Shown here one piece after another: positions 1 through 8,327 of a stretch of DNA of 64,000 nt. The translations under genes were made by a program, and so were the position numbers. The notes beneath the pieces are model-generated. The model ran no database searches. It saw only the letters and a program-made list of their open reading frames with translations, and was not told where the DNA came from. Position 1 is the first letter of the stretch. The number at the start of each line of letters is the position of its first letter. Source of the stretch: Candidatus Abyssobacteria bacterium SURF_17 (GTDB lineage Bacteria; Abyssobacteria; SURF-5); assembly GCA_003598055.1 (NCBI GenBank), contig QZKI01000091.1:42040-106039 (forward strand). The letters are read 5' to 3'.

Positions 1-1344
1 ACAAAGAAAGGGGCCGCGTTGCCCGTGGATATCAGTGCAAGCGCGGTCACTATCAATAAATCCAAACACGTTCTCGCGATCGTTCGAGACATAAAGGAGC
101 GCAAGGAACTTGAGAGAAGGCTGAGACAGGAGGCGGATAAGCTCAGGCTCATAAACGAAATTGCCGCCGCCATCAGTTCTGTGGAGTTGGACATCGAGGC
201 CGTTCTCACTACCATATTGACCAGCGTGGCCCGGGTGATACGAGTTGAAGCAGGGTCGGTGCTGAAGCTTGAGGACGGCGAACTCGTTTTTATGGTCGCC
301 CTCGGGGAAAAAGCGGAATACGTGAAGCCGTTCCGCCTCAAGCTCGGTCAGGGCATTGCCGGTTGGGTTGCGCGCACGGGCGAAGGTGTCGTCGTGACCG
401 ATGCACATCGCGACCCTCGGTATTATGCCGAGGTAGAGCGCGCGACCGGTTTTGTGTCGAAATCAATGCTTGCTGCACCGATGAAAACGGGCGACAAGAC
501 CGTGGGCGTGATCGAGCTCATCAACAAGGTCGGCGGACAATTCACGAAGAAAGACCTCGAACTCATCACGGCTATTTCCAGCTTTGCCGCCGTTGCGCTT
601 GAACATGCGAGGCTGTATTCGGAGTGCGAGCTCGCGCGAGCGCGTCTCTCAGAGGCGTGTTCACCCGTGTCTTCCTCGCGTCTGGCTGCTGTGGTTGCGC
701 ATGAGATGAAGGACCCGCTGGGCATCGTGAAGAATTATGTGCATATCCTCGTCAACAAGCTTGCGTCGGCGGGCACGCAGCATGAAGAGCTCCGCGTGGT
801 CTCTGAAGAGATAGACCGAATCGCAAGCATTACGGACCAGCTCCTCCATTTCTCCGAGGCATATTCGGAGGAACCGAAGGCGACCCCTTTGAATCTTCTC
901 GTCGAGAACGCGGTTGACTCAATGCAAGAAGGACTCAGCGAAGCAGGCATTGTAACCGAGATGAAACTCGACCGTTCTCTTCCCCAGGTATCCGCAATTC
1001 CAAACCAGATCAAGATGGTTTTTGCCAATCTCATCAGACTCGCGATAAGCGAGATGCCGAACGGTGGAACTCTCACCATCTCCACGCGGAAGCGAGACTC
1101 ATCCGCATATATCGAGTTTTCGAGCACGGGCAAAAAACACACGAGCGAGGAAGCCGACGAGCTGTTCCTCCCCAGCGCTGTCGCGAAGGGGCTCGTTCCC
1201 AAAGGGCTGGGTCTCTATATGATCTACAACATTATCCAGGGCTATGGGGGTGACATCGAGGTCAAGTCGCGGAGCAGAGGAGGGAACACCTTCAGGATAA
1301 GGATTCCCTTGAATGCGGGTGTTTCGCGTGGAGCGTCGAAATGA
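1..1344 (+). CDS. PAS-GAF sensor histidine kinase-like protein, 5' partial, degenerate ATPase domain
   Basis: The reading frame is open from base 1, so the gene begins before the window; the TTG at 19 is internal. The first codons look like the end of a PAS domain (DIKERKE). A GAF domain follows at about codons 50-205. Next comes a dimerisation/phosphoacceptor helix with H234 in VAHEMKDPLG, and a GHKL-type ATPase fold ending with an intact GLGL loop at 402-405. Two ATP-binding motifs are damaged: the N-box reads NLIRLA, with Leu347 where Asn normally chelates Mg-ATP, and the G1 box reads SSTGKK at 374-379 instead of DxGxG. No membrane segment is seen, so a cytoplasmic sensor is likely. It overlaps the next kinase by 4 bp (ATGA), implying translational coupling. 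Possibly a pseudokinase partner of that kinase. Confidence 0.85.
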   Translation, partial: TKKGAALPVDISASAVTINKSKHVLAIVRDIKERKELERRLRQEADKLRLINEIAAAISSVELDIEAVLTTILTSVARVIRVEAGSVLKLEDGELVFMVALGEKAEYVKPFRLKLGQGIAGWVARTGEGVVVTDAHRDPRYYAEVERATGFVSKSMLAAPMKTGDKTVGVIELINKVGGQFTKKDLELITAISSFAAVALEHARLYSECELARARLSEACSPVSSSRLAAVVAHEMKDPLGIVKNYVHILVNKLASAGTQHEELRVVSEEIDRIASITDQLLHFSEAYSEEPKATPLNLLVENAVDSMQEGLSEAGIVTEMKLDRSLPQVSAIPNQIKMVFANLIRLAISEMPNGGTLTISTRKRDSSAYIEFSSTGKKHTSEEADELFLPSAVAKGLVPKGLGLYMIYNIIQGYGGDIEVKSRSRGGNTFRIRIPLNAGVSRGASK

Positions 1345-3161
1345 GAAGGTCGGATAGCTATCGTCCTATTCCGTCAATGAGGGGCAGCCTCACGAAGAAA
1401 TTCGTCATAATCCTCATCGTCGGGACGGCCGTTGCTATCGTTTGCGCAACGGTCTTTGGCTACTACCACGCCCACAACCTCAGATGCATCGGCGCAGGCG
1501 AGACCATGGAGCGGGTGGCCGAGAGCCAAGCGGAAAAGATTGATATCGCCATCGATGCGGCCATCAAGTCCCTTGCACAGTTGGCCTCTTCGAAAGAGTT
1601 GGCAGAAGCTCTTGCAGACAAGCGGGAGGCTGAGGCTCTGGCAGCATTCGCGGCCGAAAACCCCGGCTTCAAGAATTTGCGAGTGACCACTCGGCCGGGA
1701 GCCGCGGCCTCGGGTGGTCCCGTGGTTGGCGAACCGGCTCCTGGGGAAAGCCTTTCTGTTCATATCAGCACGCCCGTTGTTCCTGCAACTGCGGCCGGCA
1801 TCCGCTACGACCTGGAGTGCGACTACACGTTCCAGTATGTACTCATCAGACCCAAACAAGGACGACAAGAACTGATTGCACTCTTTTCAATGGACTCTGC
1901 CGGGCGTCGGTTTCATGTGCTCGCTCCGCCGGAGAGGATGTCGGCCCGGCCGACGGATTTCCGCCTGAGGGGGTCGGAAGCGGAGCCCGTCAGTCCGGGA
2001 CATGCCTCTGTCACACTCGAGCCCGGCGGCCTGCGCGCTATAGCAGGGTTTTCTCCTCTTAAGCATCCGTTTTCATCCGCCCACGGCGCGGGAAGGGTTG
2101 ACAGGTGGAGCGTGGTTGTGGCGATTCCTGAAATTCAGGTGATTGGCCCTCTGAACACTCTGTTCTTCCGGGCACTCGGGTTCAGCGCGGCGATGCTCGT
2201 GCTCGTGTCGGTCGGAGGTCTTGCGCTCGCCCGCAGAATTCTGCGACCTATCCGTGTGTTACAGGGGGGAGTCCAGGAGATCGGGCAGGGCAATCTGGAA
2301 CATCGCATTGACGTGAGGAGCGGCGATGAGATCGAGATGCTCGCGGTTGAGTTTAACCGCATGGCCGAGCGGATGCAGCGAACACAGGAGCAGTTGCAGC
2401 GCCGGAGCAAGGAGCTGGAGCAGCGGGTAAATCAACTCAGGAGATTGCAGGCTCAGCTCATGCAGTCGGAGCGCATGGCGGCCACAGGCGAGCTTGCCGC
2501 GCAGATAGCACATGAAATCAATAACCCACTCGGAATTATCAAGAACTATGTCGGCATAGCAAAGATGCTCATGGGCGAAGAAGATTCGAACCGTGAGAAT
2601 ATGAAGATAATCGACCAGGAGATCAATCGTATTGCAGGGATTGTGCGCAGGCTGCTAAAGTTTGCGAAGCCGGGCGCGGAAGACATACAGCCGGTCCAGA
2701 TCAATCAAGTGCTCGAGGAATTACTCGCGCTTCTGCGGGGCCAATTGTTCCGAAAGAAGATCGAGGTCTCGGCGGAACTCGCCGAGAACCTTCCCGAAGT
2801 GAACGTGTCCACCGACCAGATGCGGCAGGTGTTTCTCAACTTGATCAAGAATGCGGAAGATGCCATGCCGGATGGCGGCAAATTGACGATTCGAACCCGC
2901 TACCGGAAGGGACGTGTCGAGATTGACATTGCAGACAGCGGTGCCGGCATTGCGCCGGAGAACATCAAGAACATCTTTGAACCGTTCTATACCACAAAGG
3001 GTGTGAAAGGCACCGGACTGGGGCTCTCCGTCTCATACGGAATCATCAAGAACTACAACGGCGAGATCAGCGTCGACAGCGAGCCCGACAAAGGGGCCAC
3101 CTTCACGATTCAGCTCCCGGTAGTCAGCGAGAGGGTGTTCCAGGTTATCCAGTCCCCATAA
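1341..3161 (+). CDS. Membrane-bound sensor histidine kinase (HAMP, HisKA, HATPase)
   Basis: 606-residue two-component sensor kinase in the inner membrane. A first transmembrane helix lies at about 21-42, an extracytoplasmic sensing region follows, and a second helix lies at about 276-298. Then come a HAMP linker, a coiled coil rich in Gln/Glu/Arg, and the phosphoacceptor His391 in IAHEINNPLG. The ATPase domain is intact: N-box NLIKNAEDA with Asn504, G1 box DSGAG with Asp532, and GTGLGLS. The start overlaps the stop of the upstream kinase-like gene. Two receiver proteins follow within 30 bp each, so this is probably the active phosphodonor of a four-gene relay. The signal sensed is unknown; the sensing region matches no domain I recognise. 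Confidence 0.93.
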   Translation: MRRSDSYRPIPSMRGSLTKKFVIILIVGTAVAIVCATVFGYYHAHNLRCIGAGETMERVAESQAEKIDIAIDAAIKSLAQLASSKELAEALADKREAEALAAFAAENPGFKNLRVTTRPGAAASGGPVVGEPAPGESLSVHISTPVVPATAAGIRYDLECDYTFQYVLIRPKQGRQELIALFSMDSAGRRFHVLAPPERMSARPTDFRLRGSEAEPVSPGHASVTLEPGGLRAIAGFSPLKHPFSSAHGAGRVDRWSVVVAIPEIQVIGPLNTLFFRALGFSAAMLVLVSVGGLALARRILRPIRVLQGGVQEIGQGNLEHRIDVRSGDEIEMLAVEFNRMAERMQRTQEQLQRRSKELEQRVNQLRRLQAQLMQSERMAATGELAAQIAHEINNPLGIIKNYVGIAKMLMGEEDSNRENMKIIDQEINRIAGIVRRLLKFAKPGAEDIQPVQINQVLEELLALLRGQLFRKKIEVSAELAENLPEVNVSTDQMRQVFLNLIKNAEDAMPDGGKLTIRTRYRKGRVEIDIADSGAGIAPENIKNIFEPFYTTKGVKGTGLGLSVSYGIIKNYNGEISVDSEPDKGATFTIQLPVVSERVFQVIQSP

Positions 3162-3186
3162 TATTGGGAGGAGGGGGGAAGCTTCA

Positions 3187-3834
3187 GTGGCGGAAATGAG
3201 CAAGATACTCGTGATAGACGATGAGAAGCGAATGTGTGACAGCATCAAGGTGCTCTTGTCGAACATCGGCTATGAGGTGGACACCGCCGAAAACGGCCGC
3301 ACGGGGATCGAGAGACTGAAGTCCGAGCATTATGGCCTCGTGATTACCGACCTGATGATGCCCGAACTCGACGGTTTTGCCGTCATGAAGTACATAAAGG
3401 AGAACTGCTCGAACACGCTCATCATCGTCATCACCGGCTATGCGTCCGTCGAATCGGCCGTCAGGGCAATACGGAGCGGAGCATACGATTATATCCTCAA
3501 GCCGTTCGACTTTGAAATCATCAAGATATCCGTGGAGCGCGCGTGGGACAAGCTGAAGCTCGAACAGGAACTGGAGAAGACGAGGAAGCTTGCTCAAGTG
3601 GCCGAGCGCGCGATCACCCTGAACAATGAGCTCAACAGTCCCCTATCGGTTACCTCCGGATTCGCTCAGTTGCTGCAAATGCGGCTCGGGGAAAACTCAG
3701 ACGAAACGGTGAAGCGGCAGGTGAACGCAATCGTGAAGGCATCGGAGTCGATGCACCAGATGACGAGCCAGTTCCAGCGGTTTGCCCGAAATCTGCTCAA
3801 CGAGAGCCCCGAACCGAGCCTCGGCATGTTCTAG
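3187..3834 (+). CDS. Response regulator receiver fused to a degenerate histidine phosphotransfer helix
   Basis: 215 residues. The N-terminal receiver (about 4-122) has the acidic pair D11/D12, phosphoacceptor Asp55 in VITDLMMPELDG, and the conserved Lys in ILKPFD. Residues 135-205 resemble a HisKA dimerisation helix pair, but the motif reads NNELNSPL (146-153), so Asn147 replaces the phosphorylatable His. There is no ATPase domain and no DNA-binding output. The GTG at 3187 is preferred because a strong purine-rich ribosome site (GGGAGGAGGGGGG, 3166-3178) lies 8 bp upstream; the ATG at 3196 would be 17 bp away. It sits directly behind the membrane kinase. Likely role: a receiver that dimerises or docks onto kinases, not a transcription factor. 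Confidence 0.88.
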   Translation: MAEMSKILVIDDEKRMCDSIKVLLSNIGYEVDTAENGRTGIERLKSEHYGLVITDLMMPELDGFAVMKYIKENCSNTLIIVITGYASVESAVRAIRSGAYDYILKPFDFEIIKISVERAWDKLKLEQELEKTRKLAQVAERAITLNNELNSPLSVTSGFAQLLQMRLGENSDETVKRQVNAIVKASESMHQMTSQFQRFARNLLNESPEPSLGMF

Positions 3835-3852
3835 ATCTCACAGGAGGCACGA

Positions 3853-4236
3853 ATGGCGGACAAAAGGTACGTTCTGATTGTCGATGACAACGAAGACGTC
3901 AGGCAGCTTTTCTATGACATCGTCGAGTTGAGCGGGTTCACGCCGAGAGCCGTGGGGAGCGGTGTCGCCGCGCTCCAGCAACTCAAGACTACCCCGTTTG
4001 ACCTGGTCATCCTCGACATGCGCATGCCCGACCTCAACGGGCTTGACACCTTCAAGGCGATTCGCCAATTCAACTCATCCGTACCCGTCGTGCTGACGAC
4101 CGGCTTCGGAATGGACAAGAGTGTCCAGGAAGCGCTCAGCATGGGAGCGCTTCTGTGCATCGAGAAGCCGTTCAACGTTGCCCGTACGATGAAGACGATT
4201 CAGGATATCGTCGAAAAGGAATCCCCGAAGAAATAA
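3853..4236 (+). CDS. Single-domain response regulator (CheY-like receiver)
   Basis: 127 residues, one receiver domain only. The acidic pair is D11/D12, the phosphoacceptor Asp55 lies in VILDMRMPDLNG, and the conserved Thr and Lys appear in TTGFG and IEKPF. An AGGAGG ribosome site stands just before the ATG. It is the last gene of the signalling cluster, 18 bp after the receiver/dead-HisKA gene. With no output domain it must act through protein contact or as a phosphorelay intermediate. Neither receiver in the cluster carries a DNA-binding domain, so the final target lies elsewhere. Confidence 0.9.
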   Translation: MADKRYVLIVDDNEDVRQLFYDIVELSGFTPRAVGSGVAALQQLKTTPFDLVILDMRMPDLNGLDTFKAIRQFNSSVPVVLTTGFGMDKSVQEALSMGALLCIEKPFNVARTMKTIQDIVEKESPKK

Positions 4237-4610
4237 CTTGTCCTCCCCGTCGCAGTCCACCCACACCACCCGCCTCAAAAGCGGAGAACCCCTTCCAAAC
4301 CATTCTCACGGCGCGCTATCACCATCAGCTTTCGACCGCTGTTCCGACATCCTCTCTCTACTCGGAGAACGCGCAGGACCATTTCGGTCAGGTCAAAAAA
4401 GTCATTGAGGCAACACGTCGCTACCGCGTGGTGTCTGGAAACGTAACCTCTGATGCTGTATACTTCGGGAGAACTGAGAAAATCTTCGAACGGTGACGGG
4501 TGTTCAAAAAGAAAACCCTGTCACGAAGGGCCAGCCGGCCATAGATGACTCATCGGAAGCTGTCCATGAAGTCCACCAACGGTTGTAGTACGCTAGCGAG
4601 GGGTAGCGCT
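4237..4610 (+). other. Intergenic region, no gene recognised
   Basis: Open frames here have no family resemblance and no good ribosome site. A possible weak promoter for the next gene has -35 TGGAAA at 4436 and -10 TATACT at 4459 with 17 bp between them. Nothing else was seen. Confidence 0.4.
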
Positions 4611-5708
4611 GTGCCCGTGAAGATTATCCTCTGCTATATTGGGTGGCTCGTGCTGGCAGTTGCGCTCTGTTGCCAAATTGGACCTCTTACCCAGTATGCA
4701 AGTGGGAGCAAACCGTATTCCCGCTTATTTATTCGAGAAACATACAAAGGGCTTGATGACGAGAAATCGGTGAGAATCATCTTTCTTGGAGATTCGAGCG
4801 TCTATGGTCCTCGTGGGAGTCACACTCCGAACCTCCTCAAGAAAGCGCTCTCCCGTATGGCCCCGAATTCAGACATCGTAATTTCTGAATGGGCATTCCC
4901 TTCTGCGCAGATGTATCACTATTATTGCATGCTTCATAGAGCAATAGGATTCTCACCAGACCTTGTGGTCATTCCGATCAATTGGAACTCGCTCGGCTTG
5001 TATTGGAAGGGCGCATTCAAAGAGAACTTTCCTGAACTCTGTGCTCTGGCCCCTTTGTCCGATGACTTTCCTCCGGACATGGTGAATCCAATCAGGTACA
5101 GAGGCATATCGCGCGCAAGGCAACTGCTCTACAAGTTCGAGATATACTCTCTTTACCCAATCGGTTTGAGAAGTTTGGCGAGAGATGCTTTGAAGTTCGC
5201 GTTTCCGCGCAGCGCTCAGCAGGAAAAAAAGCGTAACGTCACGGAGGCTGACGATAGATGTGATGGGGGATCTCGGTCACGTAACCGAATTTTCCTGGAA
5301 AGGGCTTATCCTATGCATATTTTGGAAACAAACGAGATTTGCCTTTTCATCCGGACAATTTCTCATATGGGATCACGACATCGCACAAGAGTCCTTTTTT
5401 ACATAAGTCCGATCAACCATGAGAACCTCAGCCAACTCGAATATTTCGACCGTGAAGCGTTTGATGCCTCCAAGAAGATCATTATGAAACAAACAGAGGG
5501 TCTACACATATATTGCATCGACCTCTCCGAGATTTTGACAGATGAGGAGTTCCTTGATGTAGTTCTGCATTATTGTATTGATGGACGGACAAAAATAGCC
5601 GACAGACTTGCCGTGAAGACGATGGAAATACTTTCGGAGAATGATATCCGTCGAAGAGAGGATTCTGCCCGCGACGTGGTTAACCATGATACATGCCCGA
5701 CCATATGA
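4611..5708 (+). CDS. Membrane-anchored SGNH/GDSL hydrolase-like protein
   Basis: About 365 residues. The GTG at 4611 is chosen because GAGGGG lies 7 bp upstream and the protein then begins directly with a hydrophobic anchor (IILCYIGWLVLAVALCC). An upstream ATG at 4545 would add 22 unlike residues. After the anchor, FLGDSSVYG matches block I of SGNH hydrolases (Ser nucleophile). Near the C-terminus FLDVVLHYCIDG followed by IADRLA resembles the Asp/His block V, with one extra residue between Asp and His. The fold suggests an extracytoplasmic esterase or acyl-group processing enzyme acting on envelope glycans, as in DltD/AlgX-like proteins. The substrate is unknown and the family call is by motif only. 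The gene stands alone, convergent with the next. Confidence 0.55.
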   Translation: MPVKIILCYIGWLVLAVALCCQIGPLTQYASGSKPYSRLFIRETYKGLDDEKSVRIIFLGDSSVYGPRGSHTPNLLKKALSRMAPNSDIVISEWAFPSAQMYHYYCMLHRAIGFSPDLVVIPINWNSLGLYWKGAFKENFPELCALAPLSDDFPPDMVNPIRYRGISRARQLLYKFEIYSLYPIGLRSLARDALKFAFPRSAQQEKKRNVTEADDRCDGGSRSRNRIFLERAYPMHILETNEICLFIRTISHMGSRHRTRVLFYISPINHENLSQLEYFDREAFDASKKIIMKQTEGLHIYCIDLSEILTDEEFLDVVLHYCIDGRTKIADRLAVKTMEILSENDIRRREDSARDVVNHDTCPTI

Positions 5709-5843
5709 GCAGGAGGATGAATTACAGGATCAGGAACGCATGGCCACGGCCAAATCTTCGCCTGCCTACAGCAGTTATTGTTGTAGGGACGCGATGCATC
5801 GGGCTCTCGGCGGCATTAACCGAAGTCGGTATGATGATGGCGG

Positions 5844-6650
5844 TCACGGAACGACTGCGAATGCGCGGGCGGGGAAGCCCGAACCCTTGAGCGGTTTGGG
5901 GAATGTGCAGATTATGAGGGCGCCTTTCTCGGGTACCCCATCAAGATTTGTCAGGAGCTCAATCTGATAATGGTTTGTGCCGAGCACGTAGCTCTCTGCT
6001 TGATAGTCGTTTCTTGAGGTGCTCATGCCCGGGTCGGTATCGGTCGGCTCGTGACCGATGGCGACAACACGGCGCTCCTGCAAAAGGAATCTCAGGGATT
6101 CCACGCTCCACCCGGGATAATGCGCGATGCCGTGCTCGTCCTTATTGGCCATTGCGGCGGCATCCGGCCATCGTTTGCTCCAGTCGGTCCGCATTGCGAC
6201 GAACGCTCCCTGGGGGATTTCTCCGTTGCGTGTCTCCCACTCTTTGACATCGGCGAGGGACAAAACGTAATCGGGATTTTGCGCGACCTTCTCATGCACG
6301 TCCACAACGACGAGCGGCAGTATCATCTCTTTCAGCGATAACTCATCCACGGTGCGTAAGCCCTTGTGGAAATGGGCGGGCGGGTCAACATGGGTGCCCC
6401 ACTGGCCCACATGAGTGAATTCCTGCGCCCAGAAGCCGCCTCTTTCATACGTGTAGATGTCCTTCACGCTTTCAACAGGGAATCCCTTCCAGTGCGGGAT
6501 ATCGGGGTGAAACGCGTGAGTGAGGTCAACGTACTTTTTCGAGGCGAGTACTTTCTGAAGCTTCCAGAGCTTCGGCTCTTCGGCGGACACAGGAGAGACG
6601 AAGAGCAAGGCCACAAGAATGGTCGAGAGAATACGGGCTTTCCATTTCAT
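5844..6650 (-). CDS. Exported cyclase-family metal hydrolase (kynurenine formamidase-like fold)
   Basis: 268 residues. The start at 6650 has AAGGAG 8 bp upstream and gives a clean signal peptide (MKWKARILSTILVALLFVS, cut near VSA-EE); an in-frame ATG at 6698 would precede the ribosome site and is rejected. The cyclase metal motif HxGTHxDxPxH appears as HVGQWGTHVDPPAH, and a second conserved segment reads IGHEPTDTDPG. Members hydrolyse amides or lactones in a divalent-metal site (KynB, isatin hydrolase); the substrate cannot be read from sequence. Export to the periplasm is unusual for KynB itself, so tryptophan breakdown is unlikely. A monocistronic unit with its own promoter at 6724-6753. 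Confidence 0.82.
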   Translation of the reverse strand: MKWKARILSTILVALLFVSPVSAEEPKLWKLQKVLASKKYVDLTHAFHPDIPHWKGFPVESVKDIYTYERGGFWAQEFTHVGQWGTHVDPPAHFHKGLRTVDELSLKEMILPLVVVDVHEKVAQNPDYVLSLADVKEWETRNGEIPQGAFVAMRTDWSKRWPDAAAMANKDEHGIAHYPGWSVESLRFLLQERRVVAIGHEPTDTDPGMSTSRNDYQAESYVLGTNHYQIELLTNLDGVPEKGALIICTFPKPLKGSGFPARAFAVVP

Positions 6651-6723
6651 GGATGCGCTCCTTTGCGTTAAACGTCGTTTTAAGCAGGCTTTCAACATCT
6701 CGCTGAATCGGCTCGTGGCAAGA

Positions 6724-6753
6724 ATAATACTTCCTGTCTGGCGGTCATTTCAA
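6724..6753 (-). promoter_or_regulatory. Predicted sigma-70 promoter of the cyclase-family gene
   Basis: On the minus strand: -35 TTGAAA (6753-6748), 18 bp spacer, -10 TATTAT (6729-6724). It lies about 75 bp before the start codon. Confidence 0.55.
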
Positions 6754-6920
6754 GTTGGGTGAACTTGGGCAGTTGCGGATTTACTAGGGAATGTGGTTAT
6801 GGTATGCTTGGGTGCCTCGGGAGGACACGTGATGAGCACAGCCGGTACGTATTTTTTGACCAATCGAACCCATGACGAAGATAAGTCGGGTTTCACAGAA
6901 TGTGAGAGGTGCGAGTTTTC

Positions 6921-8276
6921 ATGCGAACCCTGAGCAGACGCGAGATCGTTGGTTATGGGCTCCCCCGTTTTGGCTCGGCGATAATGTTTCTCATGGTAGT
7001 CGTCTATCTCCCGAAATTCTATACCGACGACTTGCTGCTCAATCCCGCCTTTATCAGTTGGACGTTCCTCATCGGCCGCTTCTGGGATGCGGCGACCGAC
7101 CCATTGATGGGCCACATCTCAGACCGAACGAAGTCGCGGATGGGCAGGCGCAGGCCGTATTTTCTCATTAGCGCGATTCCCGTTGCCATCTGCTACTATC
7201 TCTTGTGGTCGCCGCCTCATGAACTCAAGGACTGGTCGCTGTTCCTCTACGTCACGGGCGCATATCTGGTGACGTATACGTTCTGGACAATGTTCTCGAT
7301 TCCATATAATTCCCTGGGCGCGGAGTTGACGATGGACTATCATGAGCGGACGGTCCTCACCGGCGTGAGGGAATCGATCGGCGTGCTCGGGACGCTCGTG
7401 GGCACCATCGCCCCGCCTGTGTGCGCGGCTTTGCTCGCGAGCAAACACCGCGGGTACTCGGCGGTCGCCGCGGCCACGGGAGTGCTCACGGCGTTGTTCA
7501 TCTTCGTGGCGTTTTTCAGCACGCGCGAGAATCCGGAATTTCAGCGACAGCACCCCATCGCCGTCAAAGAAGGCATGCGGGCGCTTGCGAAGAATCGTGC
7601 ATACCGCGCGCTACTGGCTGCATTCGTGATTGCGCTCATGGGCAATTCGCTCGTGCCGATATTGACCTTGTATATGGCGGACTACGTCGTGAAGACGCCG
7701 AAAGTGGCGCCGGTCATCATCGTGAGCTATTTGCTCATGGCGTCCGTTTCCATCGTGTTCTGGACGCGGCTCTCGCGCCGGATAGGGAAGAAGGAGGCGT
7801 GGTCGTACGCGCTCATTTTTTCCTCGGCCGTGTTCGCCGCTTCCACGTATTACCACGAGGGGACGTGGCTGATCTGGATTATCCTCGCGGGCCTGGCGGG
7901 ATTCGGTTACGGCTGCACGCTTGCCCTCTCGTATTCGATGCTGGCAGACGTGATAGATATGGATGAGCTCGAGACGGGCAGGCGGCGCGAGGGGGCGTAT
8001 TTCGGCATATGGTTCTTCATAGAGAAGGGGGCGGTCGGCATCGTCGCCTTCCTGGGGCTCCAGACCCTGGCCCTCATGGGCTATGTGCCGAATGTCGAGC
8101 AGTCGCTCCGGGTAATCTGGAGCATGAAGTTCCTCTATAGCATATTCCCCGCCGTCTGCTTCGGCGCATGCTATTTCCTGCTGCGCCGGTATCCGATAAC
8201 TCAGCAGGAACATGAGCGCATTCGAGCGGAGATAGAGGCGAAACGAGCCAGAGCGGCATCTGCGGATGCAGTGTAA
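6921..8276 (+). CDS. MFS transporter, glycoside-pentoside-hexuronide (GPH) type
   Basis: About 451 residues with some twelve hydrophobic segments. The signature after TM2 reads GHISDRTKSRMGRRRPY, typical of GPH sugar:cation symporters (MelB, YicJ family), and an early Asp lies in DAATDP. The ATG at 6921 is taken; a GTG at 6909 would add MRVF. Transport of a sugar or glycoside with a cation is the family role, but some members move other solutes. No sugar-metabolism gene sits beside it, so the substrate stays open. It is convergent with a second, unrelated MFS gene. Confidence 0.85.
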   Translation: MRTLSRREIVGYGLPRFGSAIMFLMVVVYLPKFYTDDLLLNPAFISWTFLIGRFWDAATDPLMGHISDRTKSRMGRRRPYFLISAIPVAICYYLLWSPPHELKDWSLFLYVTGAYLVTYTFWTMFSIPYNSLGAELTMDYHERTVLTGVRESIGVLGTLVGTIAPPVCAALLASKHRGYSAVAAATGVLTALFIFVAFFSTRENPEFQRQHPIAVKEGMRALAKNRAYRALLAAFVIALMGNSLVPILTLYMADYVVKTPKVAPVIIVSYLLMASVSIVFWTRLSRRIGKKEAWSYALIFSSAVFAASTYYHEGTWLIWIILAGLAGFGYGCTLALSYSMLADVIDMDELETGRRREGAYFGIWFFIEKGAVGIVAFLGLQTLALMGYVPNVEQSLRVIWSMKFLYSIFPAVCFGACYFLLRRYPITQQEHERIRAEIEAKRARAASADAV

Positions 8277-8327
8277 CTGCAAGGGTGAATGGGCATGGAG
8301 GGAAGCCGCCAGATGCACCCGCTCGCG

